Shown in pieces: positions 10,876 through 25,164 of a DNA stretch of 64,000 nt; within the stretch, counting starts at the first letter, position 1; each line of letters begins with the position of its first letter. Source of the stretch: Eopsaltria australis (lineage: Eukaryota; Chordata; Aves; Passeriformes; Petroicidae); contig JAVTVJ010000032.1 of assembly GCA_034509425.1 (NCBI GenBank), forward strand, positions 5,777,501 to 5,841,500, given 5' to 3'. The translations under genes and the position numbers were made by a program. The notes below the pieces were generated by a model. The model worked only from the letters and a program-made list of their open reading frames with translations, was not told the origin of the DNA and ran no database searches.

Positions 10876-13800
10876 ACCTTGTGTAGAAGTTCAGTGATGT
10901 GTGGTTCTTTTAATTTACTCTTGTGAAAAGATGAAAATAACAAACTATACAAGTCACGATTTTATATTTGAAACTTTGTATATTGTTGCCTATTACAGAT
11001 TTTATGCTTTTTTGTTTCTTGACTTTTTAACAAATTTTTCACCTGAGTGTGTAGAATGGAAACTTAATGGCATTCCTTGTGTGACAGTAAATTTTCATAT
11101 CTTGACTTTAAAATGTTTTTCATGTTCAGATGCAATTGCATTTCTTAACTTATAAAATGTAGTGTTGTTCCAGCTGCAAATGTGCAACATGATCTGGTAG
11201 GCACAAACCTGTTGTAGTAGCCTGTGTTTCATTTGAAACAATCATGCAGTTGACAGCCTGACCTGAAAGAATCAAAAAAACCTTCTCAGGTCTTCCTGGT
11301 ACTTCAAGAGCAATACATCATCTATCAGCAAACATAGGCATAGAGTATCTGATTTCTAACAAAGGTGAGTGAGGTTTTTGCACTCTTGTTACTTCAAAGC
11401 TGTTAATATATGCATTGATCTTTAAAAACTTAAGTTCTTACTGAAGTGTTCTTCAAGTTGATCTCAATTCTCTTGAAACTGATCTTTTCACAAAGAGGGT
11501 GTAAGTTTTCTTTTTTTATGATAAGATAGAACTTTACATGTAATAAATGCCTCTCATACTTTAGAGAATAAACTTAGTTTTGCCTTTGAAAGTGTTTCAG
11601 AAAAGAAAATACAGAATGAGGTGTACCAAAACCAGCCCAGGACCATTATACCCAAAGGTTTGTGAGACAAACTGCCTTAACCATAGAACTTGACAATGTA
11701 GTTTGTTTAGAGGCAGCTGAAACAGTACAACAAACTACTCTTCCAGTTTTCATTTTTTTCAGTATTGTTACTCTCTTAGTTACAGAAATTCAAGCATTCA
11801 TGCATCTGAAAGGTGAATGCTAAGGATTAGATACCAGTACTAGGAGAGAACTAGTAAGCCATGTCAGTTATCTCAAGCACTGGTCCTGACAATAACGATT
11901 TTGATATATTCTATCCAGCATCTTTCTTCTTTGTGGGGTTTGGTTTTTTAAATATTTGTTACTTCAATTTCCCCTCAGTCTAAAACATGTAAATTTTTCC
12001 CTGCAGGAAACTTTTTGTACTTTTTCTTAGAGCTTCAGGCTTAAATTTTTTTCCCTTTCTTTGGACTGTGTGGTGAGAATCATAGCACATTTGGCATTTC
12101 CCAGAAACAGTGTCAGCTTTGACTCTCTGTAACATAAGCAGCATTTGAATTGCTCTGCTAATGGACCAGCTGCAATCCTCTTGCCTTCCTTTCAGTCCAA
12201 GTAATTGGGAACAAGTAGAACCAGGAGATTGCTCTGTGTGCCAGAGCCAGCATAGAGCAACTTCGTGCAGTTGCTTCTAACTTGTTAATCGTTTTATCAA
12301 AGCAAAGGGCACCGAGTGAATCACTGTCAGCCTGACAGGTAGATTGGTTCTGGGCCTTCCTGGAGATCTATTCTTGCCTGTCCCCACTGAACTTGTCAGG
12401 GTTAATCCAAAAGCTTCTGTGGCATTTTCTCAATTCTCACAAGCTTTAAAAACTACACTCCCTTTCCACCTGTTTAAAAGCTGTCTGGATCACTAATCTT
12501 GGCATTTCTGGTCCCTTAATAGAGAATTTTTAAGCAGTCCACCATTCCTGTTCTTCACTGCACTTAAGTACTGTTGCCCAAAAAAAATACAGTAGTAGAA
12601 CAGTAGCTTTATCTGTAGCTATCTAAAAATAAAGTGTCATCTTTATGAGGGAGCTAAAGTAATCTTAAACTGTGGTACTAATATGGGAAAGGTAGTTTTG
12701 ATCAACGATTTTTCCTGGGTGTAACTCCAATCTTGCTTTGACAAACTGCTCAGCTATTGTGTGGGTTGAGAGATGTACCTAGTGTAGCGTAAAGAGCACT
12801 GCAAACAATAGCAGTGCTTTGCTTTGCCCAAATAAAGAGGTGCCAAATCCACCCAGGACAGCCGCACAAAAGTGCTCCAAGTTGTACTCAGTACCAAAGC
12901 ACAACTAGAGAATGCCATGCAGGTGCTCCAGCGCTAGAGTTCCATTAGCCTGTTTAATAGGCATATGAAAGTAACCAGTGTTCATGATCACTGCTCTCAA
13001 AAGTAGCTCATTTCCCTGAAGTGTGGGTGAGTGCCCATCTAAACTCTCATCTGTTCTGGAGGTGAAGCTACTCGCTTTGTGTTTGCAGCTCTAGGTTGGT
13101 CATGACAGATAATAATGCAGATCGATGTTGAGTTTCTTTTACCTGGCGTTGTCTACACGATCCCCCAGAGAATCCTGTGCAAAATCTATGTAAGAAAGTG
13201 ACTTGTAGCCTTCATGCTCTTTCAACATGGGCTTTGTGTGCTGCTGAGGCATTCTGTCATTGCTTTTTATCTGCAGAGACTTCAAAGTATTGCTGAGCGC
13301 AAGGGCTGGTATTCCCCAGCATAGAACAGTTGTTGTTATGCCAAATGTTGTCTGTTCTCTACACATCTAGATCTGTCAGTCTCATGTATAGAGTACATGC
13401 ATGAGAATAAGACGTGTTGCACAGTTGGAATTTTTGATGAAATAAAGACTTAAGGAAGGTGAATTTCCTATTGACTTTGTGTATGCTTGTATGTATTGGC
13501 TATGCAGCTGCCTCAGGCTCTTGAACTGGAGCTTTATTTTTGCCTTAGTGGTGTCTGTAGGGGTGCACACATACAGAGTCTTCCAAATACAAAGAGGGTG
13601 CTGTTAAAAGTAATACAAAAGTCAAGTTTGCATGCCACTGCATGTTTTTTCAACTTTGCATTTGTTGTCTTCCAAGAAGCAGTAAACAGGATCTAGGTGT
13701 CTGTCTAGTACAGGTCCTTTCCCTTCTTGGTTATCGTGAAGATACTTGTGTTGCTTCAAGGAAGAACATCTCTCAGGGCAGCTTAACATCTGTTGAGACT

Positions 13801-16800
13801 TGTATGGGATTGATACTGAATAGAAGTCATGGGATTTTTTCAGGAAAAGGCTTTACAGCATCTTCTCTAACAGAAAAGAGAAATGAGGAATGGAGGCCTG
13901 ATCAGAACATGAAAGCTGTGTTTCCTATGTAAATCCTAACCTATCTAATTTCCTATCTAAATGCTAACCTCAGCCACAGTACCATTATTCCAGTAGAAAT
14001 CAGGGTTTGTCTCTTGAGTTTTCAACCACTTTTGTGTATCAGTATTTGCTTTTCAAAGGCAGTGTCTTGTTCCTCACAGCCCATAAGGCCTAAACGTTTG
14101 GTCTTTACACTTGTCACAAGTTCACAGATTTTGCTCACTGAGTTGACTCTGATCTTTTTAATTACCTGATAGAGAAGCCACATCACCTTTCAGCTCTTCT
14201 GAGCCTATTTAGGAAATCAGCATGGGAGTGGCAGCCTGGGATGGTGATGAGCAAACAATGATGCTCAGTGCAGTTGCTCACCACCTGCTGAACAATGCCA
14301 GATCCCCCTTCCCAAACGCAGATCAGCCCCCATTCCAGGTAATTCCCCCCAGTTTATACACTGGGCATGACATTCTGTGGTGTGGAATATCCCTGTGGTT
14401 AGTTCAGATCACCTGTCCCAGCTATGCTCCCTCCCAGTTTCTCTTGTGTACCTCCTCACTGGCAGAGCATGAGACAAGGAGGGGAAAAAAAACGTCCTTG
14501 GCTTAGGATAAACACAACTTAGCAAAAACCAAAACATCACTGTGTTATCAACACCATTCTCATTCCAAAGCCAAAACACAGTGCTTGTAACAGCTACTTA
14601 GAAGAAATGTACACTACTCGAGCTGAAACCAGGACATCCTGCAAGGCTGGAGTTAGTGTGAAATTCATTTATTTGGTTAGGAGATAAGGAATTGCAGTTT
14701 CTGCTCTGGGGAGACTGTTTCTACAACCCCTGCAAGACATCTTTTCCTATCATTCTGGTTCAGACCAGTGATTAACTTTCTGTTTGTTTTCAGGAAGGAA
14801 AGGTAGGATCTAGGAGATGCAAGTCAGTTTTGACTTTCATGATTTTCCTTTATCACTCCAAAGGCTGCCCATGGCCTCAGTTCAGGTGCAGGGAATTTTT
14901 GTGGCTGCTAAACCATGAAATCAGAATGTCTTGAGTTTAGTATTGTGACTACTATAGGCTTAAGAATAACTTAACTTGCTGCTGTAACACTAGATGCAGA
15001 CGGGTACATGTAGTGGAGTTTCACTCACTTAGCAGTAGATAATGAAAATTTAAGCAGTGAATGCCTTGAGCTTTGTTGGTTTTTTCAGGGCTTTTTTGTG
15101 TGTGTGTTCTTGCTAGCAGAAGAGGTTCAAAGCTCACCTGAGGCACCAGATGAGCCATACTCATTGATGGAGTGGAATTTTCTTCCAGAAAAGTGGGAAG
15201 GGTACATGTTGGCAGAAATTCCTCATGGGACCACTACCCAGGAGTATATAGTGAAGTATTCCTGACTTAATGGTGGCTGATGGGAGTTACAAGTTTAACT
15301 TCAGTCAGTTTTGCTCTGAAGGTTGTTACGTGTCTCTCATTTTGCCAACACCATTACCACTGCTTGCTATCTATTGCAGATGGCCAGTATCTTCTGATGA
15401 TGGGTAAGGATCAAAAAAGAAAGGGATATTTCTGCATTAAATGTGTGGCTGTTTTTTTTTCCTATGAAGCAACAGAAATACTTAAAATAAAACTATCTGA
15501 ATACAGTTTTTCATGTAATGTGTGTTGTTAACAAAATGCTGTTCCTTAATAATTGCACAGTCCTATCTTGTGGTGATAGGATTTGCTGTAAATTAATTAA
15601 AAGGTTTAATATTCAATTAATATACTATCTTAAAAACCAATGCTAATCTTTCAACCAAAAAAATGTTCGGAATCAAATTCACATTTTGGATTCAGATCAG
15701 TGAGAAATAATGTAACACAGGATATTGAATCAGAGAAGCTAACCTTGCCTATATTACTTGAACTAAATTGTGCAACACCACAATTTTTAAATACCTGAGA
15801 ATAAAGTGCCAAGAGACATTTTTACTGTGAAGTTTTGTCTGTTTAGAGAGTTGGTATTCCTCGAAAACAAACAAACCAAAAATCCACCAAATCCCCCAAA
15901 ACTGCCAATTTTTGTCCGTAGTGTGAAGAAGTGTGTGGATGCAGTTGTATTTCAGCTGTTCTGTGCTCCACCTAAAGCTGTTTTTGGCCAGTAGATGGAG
16001 ATGATGCGATTTACTATCAGAAGACCATACACATGTACTCGGGAAATTTGCCACTTACAGTCCCTGGTTTTTTGGGCGGCTGTTTCTTAACAGGACCATT
16101 TTATACAGGCAGAGTATTTAACATCTATTCCCTGGAAACCTGTGCACAGAGCAGATAGTTTGCCTCAAGAACTGCCTATTACAACCCTGCAGAAAGAAAA
16201 CAAAGAGAAAGGGGGGGGTTTAAATGAGTACAGGTTTAGCCAGGTCTTCTCCCTATCCCTGTTTCTCCTGTCATTAAAAGAGTGTGAATAAAGTACGTGC
16301 CCATGGATAAATGCCTTCTTGTAAAATGAGCACCTTTCTCCTCGCAGCTACAAAGGCAAACTGTGTTTGGAACCTGCCACCTCTCCTTGTCCCCAGGGTA
16401 AGGAGGAAATGAGTTTCAATTGGGATGCCTGTCAGTCTCTGGGAGCAAGTGAAAAGGAACTGCAGCTCTGTAGATGATCTCCTGAGGCTCTCTATTAACA
16501 TCAGCAAGGGTGGATTCCCGTCCTTAGAACGAGTAAAAGCTTAAAGACAGCTGAAGTGGCAGTGGAGCAAGAAAACATATTTCAGGTGCAAAGCTTAAGA
16601 AGGGTTAACTGGTGAAGTTATATTAAGTTTTAAAAGAGATCTTCATCTGCCCTTGATGCTATTAAAATAGTGTCCCATAGTATTTATTATCATTGAGGGG
16701 AAACAAACACAAGACCTCCACAACCTCAACCTCCAAGTGGTTGGAATTGGACTCTTCTCATCATTCTTATGCCCGATCACCAAACTGAAGTCTGAGTGGT

Positions 16801-16900
16801 TGTCCACTATAACTTCTATGTTCTAAATAAATATTTTGTAATGTTTTACAACTCCTAATGTAAATGCAATAGATAATTTTTGTTCTGCCTCCTTTTTCAG
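10876..16900. other. Intergenic DNA, first part, no gene seen
   Basis: AT-rich sequence downstream of IPO5. The open frames here are short, overlap on both strands, and show no protein similarity I recognise. A perfect short inverted repeat lies at 12,795-12,818. No CR1 tail, LTR or exon was recognised. Confidence 0.7.
12795..12818. repeat. Short perfect inverted repeat (8-bp arms, 8-nt loop)
   Basis: AGCACTGC, then AAACAATA, then GCAGTGCT. A G-T and an A-T pair can extend the stem to ten. It is short enough to be chance in 64 kb. Confidence 0.6.
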
Positions 16901-19900
16901 CCATCTGTAGTGTTTGGTTTGCTGGAATCTGAGTCTCTTGCTGGTCCTATAGAAAAGATGGTCAGGTGTTCTTTAGGATGATTTGTAGGTCTATTTTTCT
17001 TCTTTGACACAATTGGTAGTGGGTTTTGTTTGTTTGTTTGTTTGAAAAGAACAATAAAAGTTCAGACAACTTTTAAAATAAATGATTTCTTGACAACAAA
17101 TTACCAGGACTTAGTGTCTAAACTGCAAGACTTAGACACCTGAATTATTTTATCTTGCCCTTAAGTTGAATTACCATTCCCAACTTTAAAAAAACCCAAA
17201 ACCCAAACAACACAAGCAAGCTTCTATCAGATAATCTAAAAAAAGAATCATAATTAGTTTTCCCCCAAATCCTAAGTTTTCTGGTACTACTGAAATTATG
17301 GTGGAAAAGAATGATTGCTTTACTTGGAAAAAGGGCAGCACTGTACTTTAGGCTGTTTTTTCTTGTAGTTTCTAATGGATGTGTCTGGGAGTCAAAAATA
17401 GATTATTAAATTATTCAAGGGTGTGTGAATGGTTAACAAGCAAGGTGCTCCTGAGGAAACTACATGTTCAAGAAGTCCATAAATCATCAGCTGTCAGAAG
17501 CTGGGAGAGTAGGCTACGAAAAGGATCACTCTCCCTTTGTCCCATTTGTTGTTTTCTTTCCCTAAAGCTCCAGTATTCCATCTTCTGTTAGACACCCAGT
17601 TCCCTGATCAGGCTTCACGTGGCCCTTTATACACATCCTCTACAGCACTCCTCACTTTTCCCTCACTGATTTTGTTTATTCAGATCAAAACTCACTATGT
17701 TTGCATGGGGCTTTGGGAGATACAAATAATTGTTCACCTAGCTCACACAGGATCAACTAGAGCAGGAATCACTTTGTATAAAATATATCTCAGTGCTAAT
17801 ATTCATGTAGACACTTGCTCTGGGGCCTGAGAAGGGAAAAAAAGTGTTTTCTTGCCTTGACAGTGTTATATATTACATGGACTCTAAATAAAAGACAAAA
17901 AAAGAAACCTATAATCAAGTACAAACATAATAAAATTTCTATACTTTACTCTCTGCATCATTTAGAAGGAGATAATGGATTGTTTTTGTGTGTTCAAATG
18001 TGGCAGATCTGAACTGCTAAATATTTGTGGCTTACACAAAGGATCAAAGTGCAGTAGAAAGCAAGGCATGTGGTGAGACTCTCTGGCTTTCCCTAGTAGA
18101 AGATTAAACCATTTTAATATTTGGGCAGTTTTATGAGAACTGCAGCTCCTTTGTTACTGATCTGCCTCTTCAGGATGAGAGATGACAGCAGGAAATAGGG
18201 ATTAAGATTTCCTCTCCAGTGCCAGAGGGAGATATGGCACAGTACAGATGTGTGATACCCAATGTTACCAACAGAGAAAATGTGGAGGCAACAAAATAAA
18301 CAGGCAGGGCTGAAGCAATTGTAAATATCAAAGAAAAGACTGCATTTCAGAATTTAAAAGCATGAGATAATAGGCAGCTTTTTTTTTTTTTTAAATAAAG
18401 AACCAGTTAAATTTAGTATGGGCTACTATTACAGCTCCTGGTGCTTTAATACAATTGCTGGGAACTATTCTGGTTAAGCCTGTCCCATTTCAGCAGAGTG
18501 AATTCAATCTGATTCTATATTAAGCTCATGTCCATTTTGAAATCTAGTATTTAAAATAATTAAATTTGTTTTTTCTTTTGGTTCACTTGCAAATACCAAA
18601 TGGTCACTAGAGAAAACAAAGGTATTTTTCAAGGACAATTCTATTCTAAATACTACTATAAACCAGAAATTTTTGTTTTCTGTATTTAATTTTCAGAGTA
18701 AACCATGAATCTCACATTTAAAGTATTTATAGAGTGGAAAACTGCACAATAAACTGGAATACTATGGAACACCAAAATGCTGAGGGGAATGAGACATACC
18801 TGGCATGCAGACCACTAACTGAGAAAACAGAAAAACATACCAGTACTAACACACATAAGAGAATTTTTTTCTCTTAAGTAGAGTGGGAAAATAATCTAAT
18901 TGGAAATAGTGGTAATGAATTTTTAATTATTATATTAGGTGGGAAAAAAATAGCATGGGAAAAACTCATACCCTCTTTGTCTGTGACCTGTATCTCAGAA
19001 AATGAAGATGCTGTAAACAAAAACTGTTCCATGTGTATCTTCAGCATCAGGATCTAGGAAACAGGACAGCACTGATCACTCATGCTTAAAAGCTACAGGC
19101 AGAGCCCAAGTTGCTACAGACACAGAACAGGTTAAAGAGCATCTTTGACAGTGACAGACCAGCACAGGGAGGACCATGACCAACAGTTCTGGGCATCTTT
19201 GTCAGCAAGATGATGGGAGATGATGGGAGAAAAAGTGTACATTTAATCTACTTGACCTTTCAGGAAAAGTTTCCTTCCTGATTTGAAAGGAGACTGTAGT
19301 AAAAAATAAACTGTGTCATTGTAGATAATTTTTCTCATCAGTAAAATTATAATGATGCTTCTTATTTTTTCATCTAAGTTCTACTTTCTAGAACAGCTGT
19401 TTTGTTTACATTCATCTAAATTTTATTTCTGAGGAAAAAATAAGATAATAAGCAGGGAAAAATGTTTTTCAACTCTAATAATTTGAGTTTATTAAATGCA
19501 AATTACGCAGATCTTGTTAAGCTTTCTACAGTGAAATGCTATTTCTGTAAATTATTTAATGCTTTTCACTTTCAGAACAGAAAGTTTCACAGATCACTTT
19601 TGAAGAAGGAATTTCACTAATTATGTTAACCACAGATAGAAAATTGATGGTTTTGTTTCTCTTCATTCTTTTAGGTTTTTCACATGGGACGCATAAAAAT
19701 TACCACCCTGAGAAAACCGGGCTTCTGGTCTGACATTTAGGAATGGGCTGATTTCAGAGGCTGCTTTCTGAAATGGCAAAATCACATGCTGAATTGATGT
19801 TTGCTTTGACAGGTTTTACAGTTGCTCCCCACAGCCAGATTTAGATGTTCTAAACATTAAAACAGGAGAATATGACAATGGAGAAGACAATAACTAAGCC

Positions 19901-22090
19901 ACCTGTTGTAACTATCCGTTGTGAAAATAAAACATCTGTCAGCCAGCATGAAATTAGAAAGGACCCATGGGAGATCCTGAATGCAACAGAGCACCAGATA
20001 AGGCTCCCCCACCACTGCTTTGAAGTGGGGATTATCCCAGAAGGATCTATTCAAACACACTGATATGTTCCAGATGTATTCCCTTGCAGAAGATCACAGC
20101 AAACATTTTGGTGGGGGGTGTTGAGGAGAGCAAGAGATTTACTGTTTCCATGGGAATCCTTAAGTCTGATAATGCTAAAAGCCATGTTTAATGTTCCATA
20201 TTGTTCTTATTTTCATATTTGCAAGGGGACTCTTTCCAGCAATGTTTACTCATGGTATAAATTCTAAGGGGCTGCAAAAATAGCTTTTTTTTTTTTTGTT
20301 TAAAACCATACTTACTTTTATATGTCCAGGTAGTTAAAAGGTTCTTCTTCTTCATAAATGGTTTCAAAATAATTCAATAAATTTAGTTGCACTTTCCTCC
20401 TAGAAAGTATCACAGTTTTTGTTTCTCTTTTGTTTGTTTGTTTCATTGTTTCTTTAAACAGATAAACAGTTTGCTCTGTCCAAAATATAAAAACAATGGA
20501 AGAGAATGAACTATGGTGCTGGAATTTCTACCCTAAACTGTGAATTCTAAGGACACATTTCTATTTCAAACAACACATTTAGTTTTCTTCTCCAAAGTAG
20601 TAATGAAAGATTAATGTGGTTGGTTGGATGTTTATATGAAATCTTTTCAGCTCTGCTAATATTTTCTCTTTCCCTTTTCACTTCTGTCTCCTCACCATGA
20701 CAGAGTTTCTGATGAAAATGCTGGTGTAGAATGCATATTTTGCACTGATATTCAGTGTTCTTCCTTTCTTTGGGAGAAAAGGTGAAAGTGGATTGTAGGA
20801 GAGAAAGCCTGAATATGAACACCAAAATGATTGGGTTCTAATATAAGAAACTTCTGTATTTTTTCTTGGCTTTTTTTTTTTTTTTTAATGTTATGATATT
20901 TGTTATTTTATAAATGATGATTTTATTGATAATTGTAATAAATTATTATATTTTCATTTACACTGCAGTAGTCAACAGTTTTGTCCATTAACGAGCACTT
21001 CGGTAATGTCATTTAAAATAAAACATCTTTTTTCTAACTTAGATTTGCAGATGGGAAAAAGTATGATGACATGTTACTGAGGTGATGTTGTGTGGTGTGA
21101 TGAGGCTGAGGAGAGGGGCCTGTTCCAACTGCTTGACATGCAGAACTCTCTTTATAGAAATACTTAAGGACTTGGGAAACTTGCAAACACCATTAAAAGG
21201 CTCTCTCTTAATTCATGATATTATACCCTTTGTGCAGGCAGTAAACAAAATCTGTTAATTAACTGGCTCTAAGTGTTTGAATGGCTTCTTTTCAATGGGT
21301 GAGTATTCCTTTCACATGGAAATCCTGAAGTCTGAGAATAGAAATCCACTCCTTTACTAACTGGGCTAAATGCTTGGTTTTTTTCTCAGAAGTTAAGACA
21401 TGGTCTACTGCTAGTATTATACACTATTATGAAAACTGTAAATGACCACTGCCTCTAGCTATAAGTTGAATATTGCCTTCCAATGGGGAAAAAAAGAAAG
21501 ACACATTGCTTCAGCATTAGTACTCTTAACAAAATAGCCAGAGGTAATCTTAACAGTTTATGACTCTAATAATATTTTGAGAAGACATAGACAAAAATAT
21601 ATTGCAAAAAAAAAAAAACCAAACAAACAAACAAAAACCAAACAAAAAACAAAAACCTTTGAAAGGTAGTGGGAATCCTGAATGCTACAAAATGTGTAAT
21701 GAAAATAATGGTGGAAGATGGATAGCTTTGTCACGTTTTTGCACTGAAATTAGCAAAAACTGGTGAGTTAACATAAGTCAACACAAAGGCATATGACAGC
21801 CTAAAAGTGACCAATCAAACTCCATACGTTTGCAAGATTGAGCCCCAAACCACATTTATACGAGAACACACTGATAAATCTAGCACGGAAGTATTGGCTG
21901 AAAGCGTCTTTGAAACAAAATTTCAGGCTCCAGGGAAAACATCTGTGGAATGTTTTATGAAAAAGAATTACTAGACTTCTGAAATACACAGATTTCAGTT
22001 TGGGCAGCATCTTATCTTCTCACCTTAATGAAACATAGCAAAACATGAACTCAACACATACTGTAAAGTAGTTCACATAAGAGGCATAGA
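16901..22090. other. Intergenic DNA, middle part, AT-rich with homopolymers
   Basis: Very AT-rich sequence with simple repeats: (GTTT)n near 17,026-17,043; T runs of 14 (18,379-18,392), 13 (20,285-20,297) and 16 (20,871-20,886); and an A13 run leading into a CAAA-rich tract (21,606-21,656). A 63-codon frame at 19,872-20,063 is open on both strands and shows no sign of selection or similarity. No gene is supported. Confidence 0.7.
21606..21656 (+). repeat. A-run and (CAAA)n-like simple repeat
   Basis: Thirteen A residues followed by imperfect CAAA/CAAAA units. This is simple sequence by direct inspection. Confidence 0.85.
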
Positions 22091-22205
22091 TTTTAAGGCC
22101 AGAAGGACCACTAAAGAATCCAGTACGACCTTAGTGCAAACCAGACCAAGGAACTTAATCCAAATACTTGGTATTTGAGTCCAGGAATTTAGTCAGACAA
22201 AGCAC
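22090..22205 (+). repeat. Possible old sauropsid interspersed repeat
   Basis: The phrase TTTTAAGGCCAGAAGGACCA, followed by a run resembling 'tctagtctgacctc', then 'agaacttaatccaaatactt', recalls the start of a repeat family common in turtles and crocodilians (AGGCCAGAAGGGACC...). The match is from memory and only partial. The element is degraded and its ends are guesses. Confidence 0.4.
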
Positions 22206-24590
22206 GAAGACAGGCAAACAAGTTCCCGCGTGGGAGGTGAAAACGGGAAATTGCAGGTACTCTGCCTTAACTGCCTGCATTCTAGAACCTCACAACAAAT
22301 AGGAGAAAGTGTCAATGAAACAATAACTGCAAATCATCCCACGATATGAGAGCTGTGAAAAAGTGAAGGCTTTCCAGAGATCTGTATTTGTTTTCCATTG
22401 TAGCCGGTGCTATTTCTTTCCTAAGAAAAGGCAGAAGGCGCAGAGACTCTCAGGATGACAGAACCCTTACTTCTCTCCTTCCCTTTCCTTGGGTTCTCCT
22501 TTATCTGGTAAAGCAGAAATTAATAATCTGAAATCCAGTTCCAGCTCTTCTCTTCTTTGTCAGTGGATGCAGACAAAGCTTATCTGTTTTCTTTCAGAAA
22601 CGTGAACTAATTAGAACAATTTTTCTAATTTCAGTGACTTTTTAAAAACAAAAGCCTTTTCTCTCAAATTCTCCTGTTTATTTGATGTACCAACAAATTC
22701 CACATCTTATTCAACAGGGAAGAAATGTAACCCGGTGTGCTACAGGAAACCAACAGCAGCAGTGAGTGCTTTTCTCAACTACTGCATCAGAAGAGTGCAA
22801 GATGCTGCCATTTGCAATTTACAAGTCAGAAATCCGTTTTAGAGAAAAACTGCTGTCTTTTCAGGTGTCAGTCCCTAGTAGGTATTGATAACCTGCAGAA
22901 GACCCGAGAATCGACGGGTTAACTAAATAAACACAAGCAAACTTGCCCATGGAGCCTAGAGGAATGCCCAACACCTTACCTTTGTCTTTAAGGTACACCA
23001 TTCAAGGCAGTATTTCACTGTTACTTTTTGGAGCTTGGTAAGCAATGGTCAATAGCTGCAAGGCAACCTGTTGCTTTTGTTCAGTGCCGAGAAATGTCAC
23101 TCAAACTTGGAAGGCATTGAAGATGACATCACACATTCGATGCAGATTACAACAACTCTTTTGTTAGGTGTGAATGAGGCACTAGTGATCTGGAAGTGTA
23201 GATAAAAAGCACCAGGAAATTCTAAATGTTAAGTGCTGCCACTCTTGAATAAGAGTTTAAAGCTGCTGACAAAGTAAGTATTTGGAAAAAGGCAATTTTT
23301 TATTATGCCAGTGTTTTTGATCACAGTTCCTATGGTCAGGCAGTTGGACTAACTGGTCCTCGTAGGTCCCTTCCAACCAAAATACTTTCTTGTCTTACTC
23401 TATTTTATTTGCATTCTACATTGTCAGAATGAGGTGGCTTTCTTCTGAATCTCCTACAGACCGTGCATTTTGCATGGAAGAAGTTTTGGGGGAAATAATA
23501 ATCTATTTATCAGGTAATGACAGGTAAAGGCAGTTTCCAGCTTTTCAATCAGTAATGTATGCATTTTTGATTAAGGTTTCAGGGTTGACTAGAGAAATTA
23601 AGATCTCTTGACCTCAGGAGATTTGATGGCTTATACACTGAGTTATTTGTAGTGAGGTTCGTGCATAGAGAGGCATTGCTGTTGGCAGCAGAGGAATTTG
23701 TCTTTTGGGATTAAGCAAGGCCAGGGCTTGGAGAAGGAAATACAGAGTTTGCATATAACTTTTCTTTCCTCCTGTGATTAAAAACTAGATATAGAAGCAT
23801 AGTTCCTCAAATAGCCTCTAAATGCTAGTTGCTCAGGAAGAGTTACTTTGAAATAGTTTACCGCTCACTCCTAGTCTACTGTTCACTCCTGGGTCACTGA
23901 GAGAACTTCAAAGACCCGAAGGTCTTCCCTGCATCACTCATTTGTGTGCCCCACCTAGTCTTCTTCCTGGAAAAACATCAGGTGAAAAACCGGAGAAGGC
24001 TCAGAGATGCCCGCTGTAACCCTTCAGGCATGCAAATGTAAAGGGGTGACTTAAGAGTTGCTGTGTGCAGACAACTCTGCTGGCCCTAGGTGTGCCAGCC
24101 TTTTTGCTGTAACTCCAAATCTTCTCTGAGGGAATGCAGTCTCTGGAAGAGGCACCCAGCCCTGCCCTCTGCCTGCTGGGCTCCTTTCTGCTGATGTACT
24201 GGAGCGAAAACTGTTGTGAGACACAGAACCTGAAGCCCGGATGACTACTACTGGTTAAACTTTACTGATATGTGTTTGTCTAACAAATTTGTGGCAAACT
24301 AGTGACCATAAATGTGAATACAGTTCACACACACCCAGTCCTCGGGTTTCTCTGGCACCTCAGGCAAGCACTTAGGACTGAGTGTGGAGGGACGTCTCCC
24401 TTGCACATGAAGCAGCGCTCTGGTCCCCGCTGGCTCCTGAAGCCGAAGATGGGGTACCCATTAATGCACACCCCCCGAGGCAGTGTCCTGGTTCCTCCTG
24501 CAGGACCCGCCCACTCTCACAGCCTCACGACTGTCAGCGAGCAATTCCCTCTCCAAGGAAGGGCGGCAGGGCACTGCCCTCCTGCAGGGT
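22206..24590. other. Intergenic DNA, last part, upstream of the CpG island
   Basis: Apart from the CR1 tail at 23,325-23,395, no element was recognised. G+C rises steadily from about 24,150 towards the island. The reading frames at 24,302-24,940 are open only because of this rise. Distal promoter elements may be present, but I cannot point to one. Confidence 0.65.
23325..23395 (+). repeat. CR1 LINE 3' end fragment
   Basis: The segment contains CAGTTGGACTAACTGGTCCT followed by CGTAGGTCCCTTCCAACCAA, the avian CR1 3' terminal sequence in + orientation. It lacks a clean ATTCTATGATT tail, so it is old or truncated. No coding part is preserved. Confidence 0.85.
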
Positions 24591-25164
24591 GCCCCGCTGG
24601 GAGCCTACGCCCGAGGGTCCCCAAATCCCACAGGAAGGGGCAGGGACCCCGCGGGGCCTCCCGCTCCCCTTACCCGGGGCTGCAGCCGGGTTTAACCCTT
24701 CCCTTACACCGCGGCCACCGGGGCGCTGCTCGTCCCCTCTGGTGCCCGGGAGGAGGAGGGGGAGGTGGTAGAGAAGAACGGGGCTATCTGGAGCCCAGCC
24801 CGCACCGCAGCGGCGCAGGGCGGTGGTCGCCGCGCCTCGCCCCTCTCCGGCTCGGGCTGCCCGGGTACCGCGGCCGGGGCGGGCACGGCGCTCGCTGCGC
24901 CGCCGGCAGCGCTGATCCGAGCGGCCGGCGCCGCCCGTGAACGCTGGAGGGGGCTCTCGGCCGCCTCCTCCCGCCGGCGGCTCCCCCTCCGGGAGGGGGC
25001 AGGGTTAGGGGAGGGAGGTGCAGCCGCGGCAGAGCGGTGGCGAGCGGCGTCCAGTTCCCGCTCCCCCGGTCTGCGGGCGGCAGCAGGACCGGCCCCTCCG
25101 CCGCCGCCTGCCTCCCTTCTTCTCCGCACCGGCCCGGTGGGCTCCCCCCGCTGCCAAGCCGGAC

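Noticed and set aside
13139..13932. Cluster of short frames downstream of IPO5 as a possible small gene
   Set aside because: The frames alternate strand, have no shared splice borders and give no recognisable peptide.
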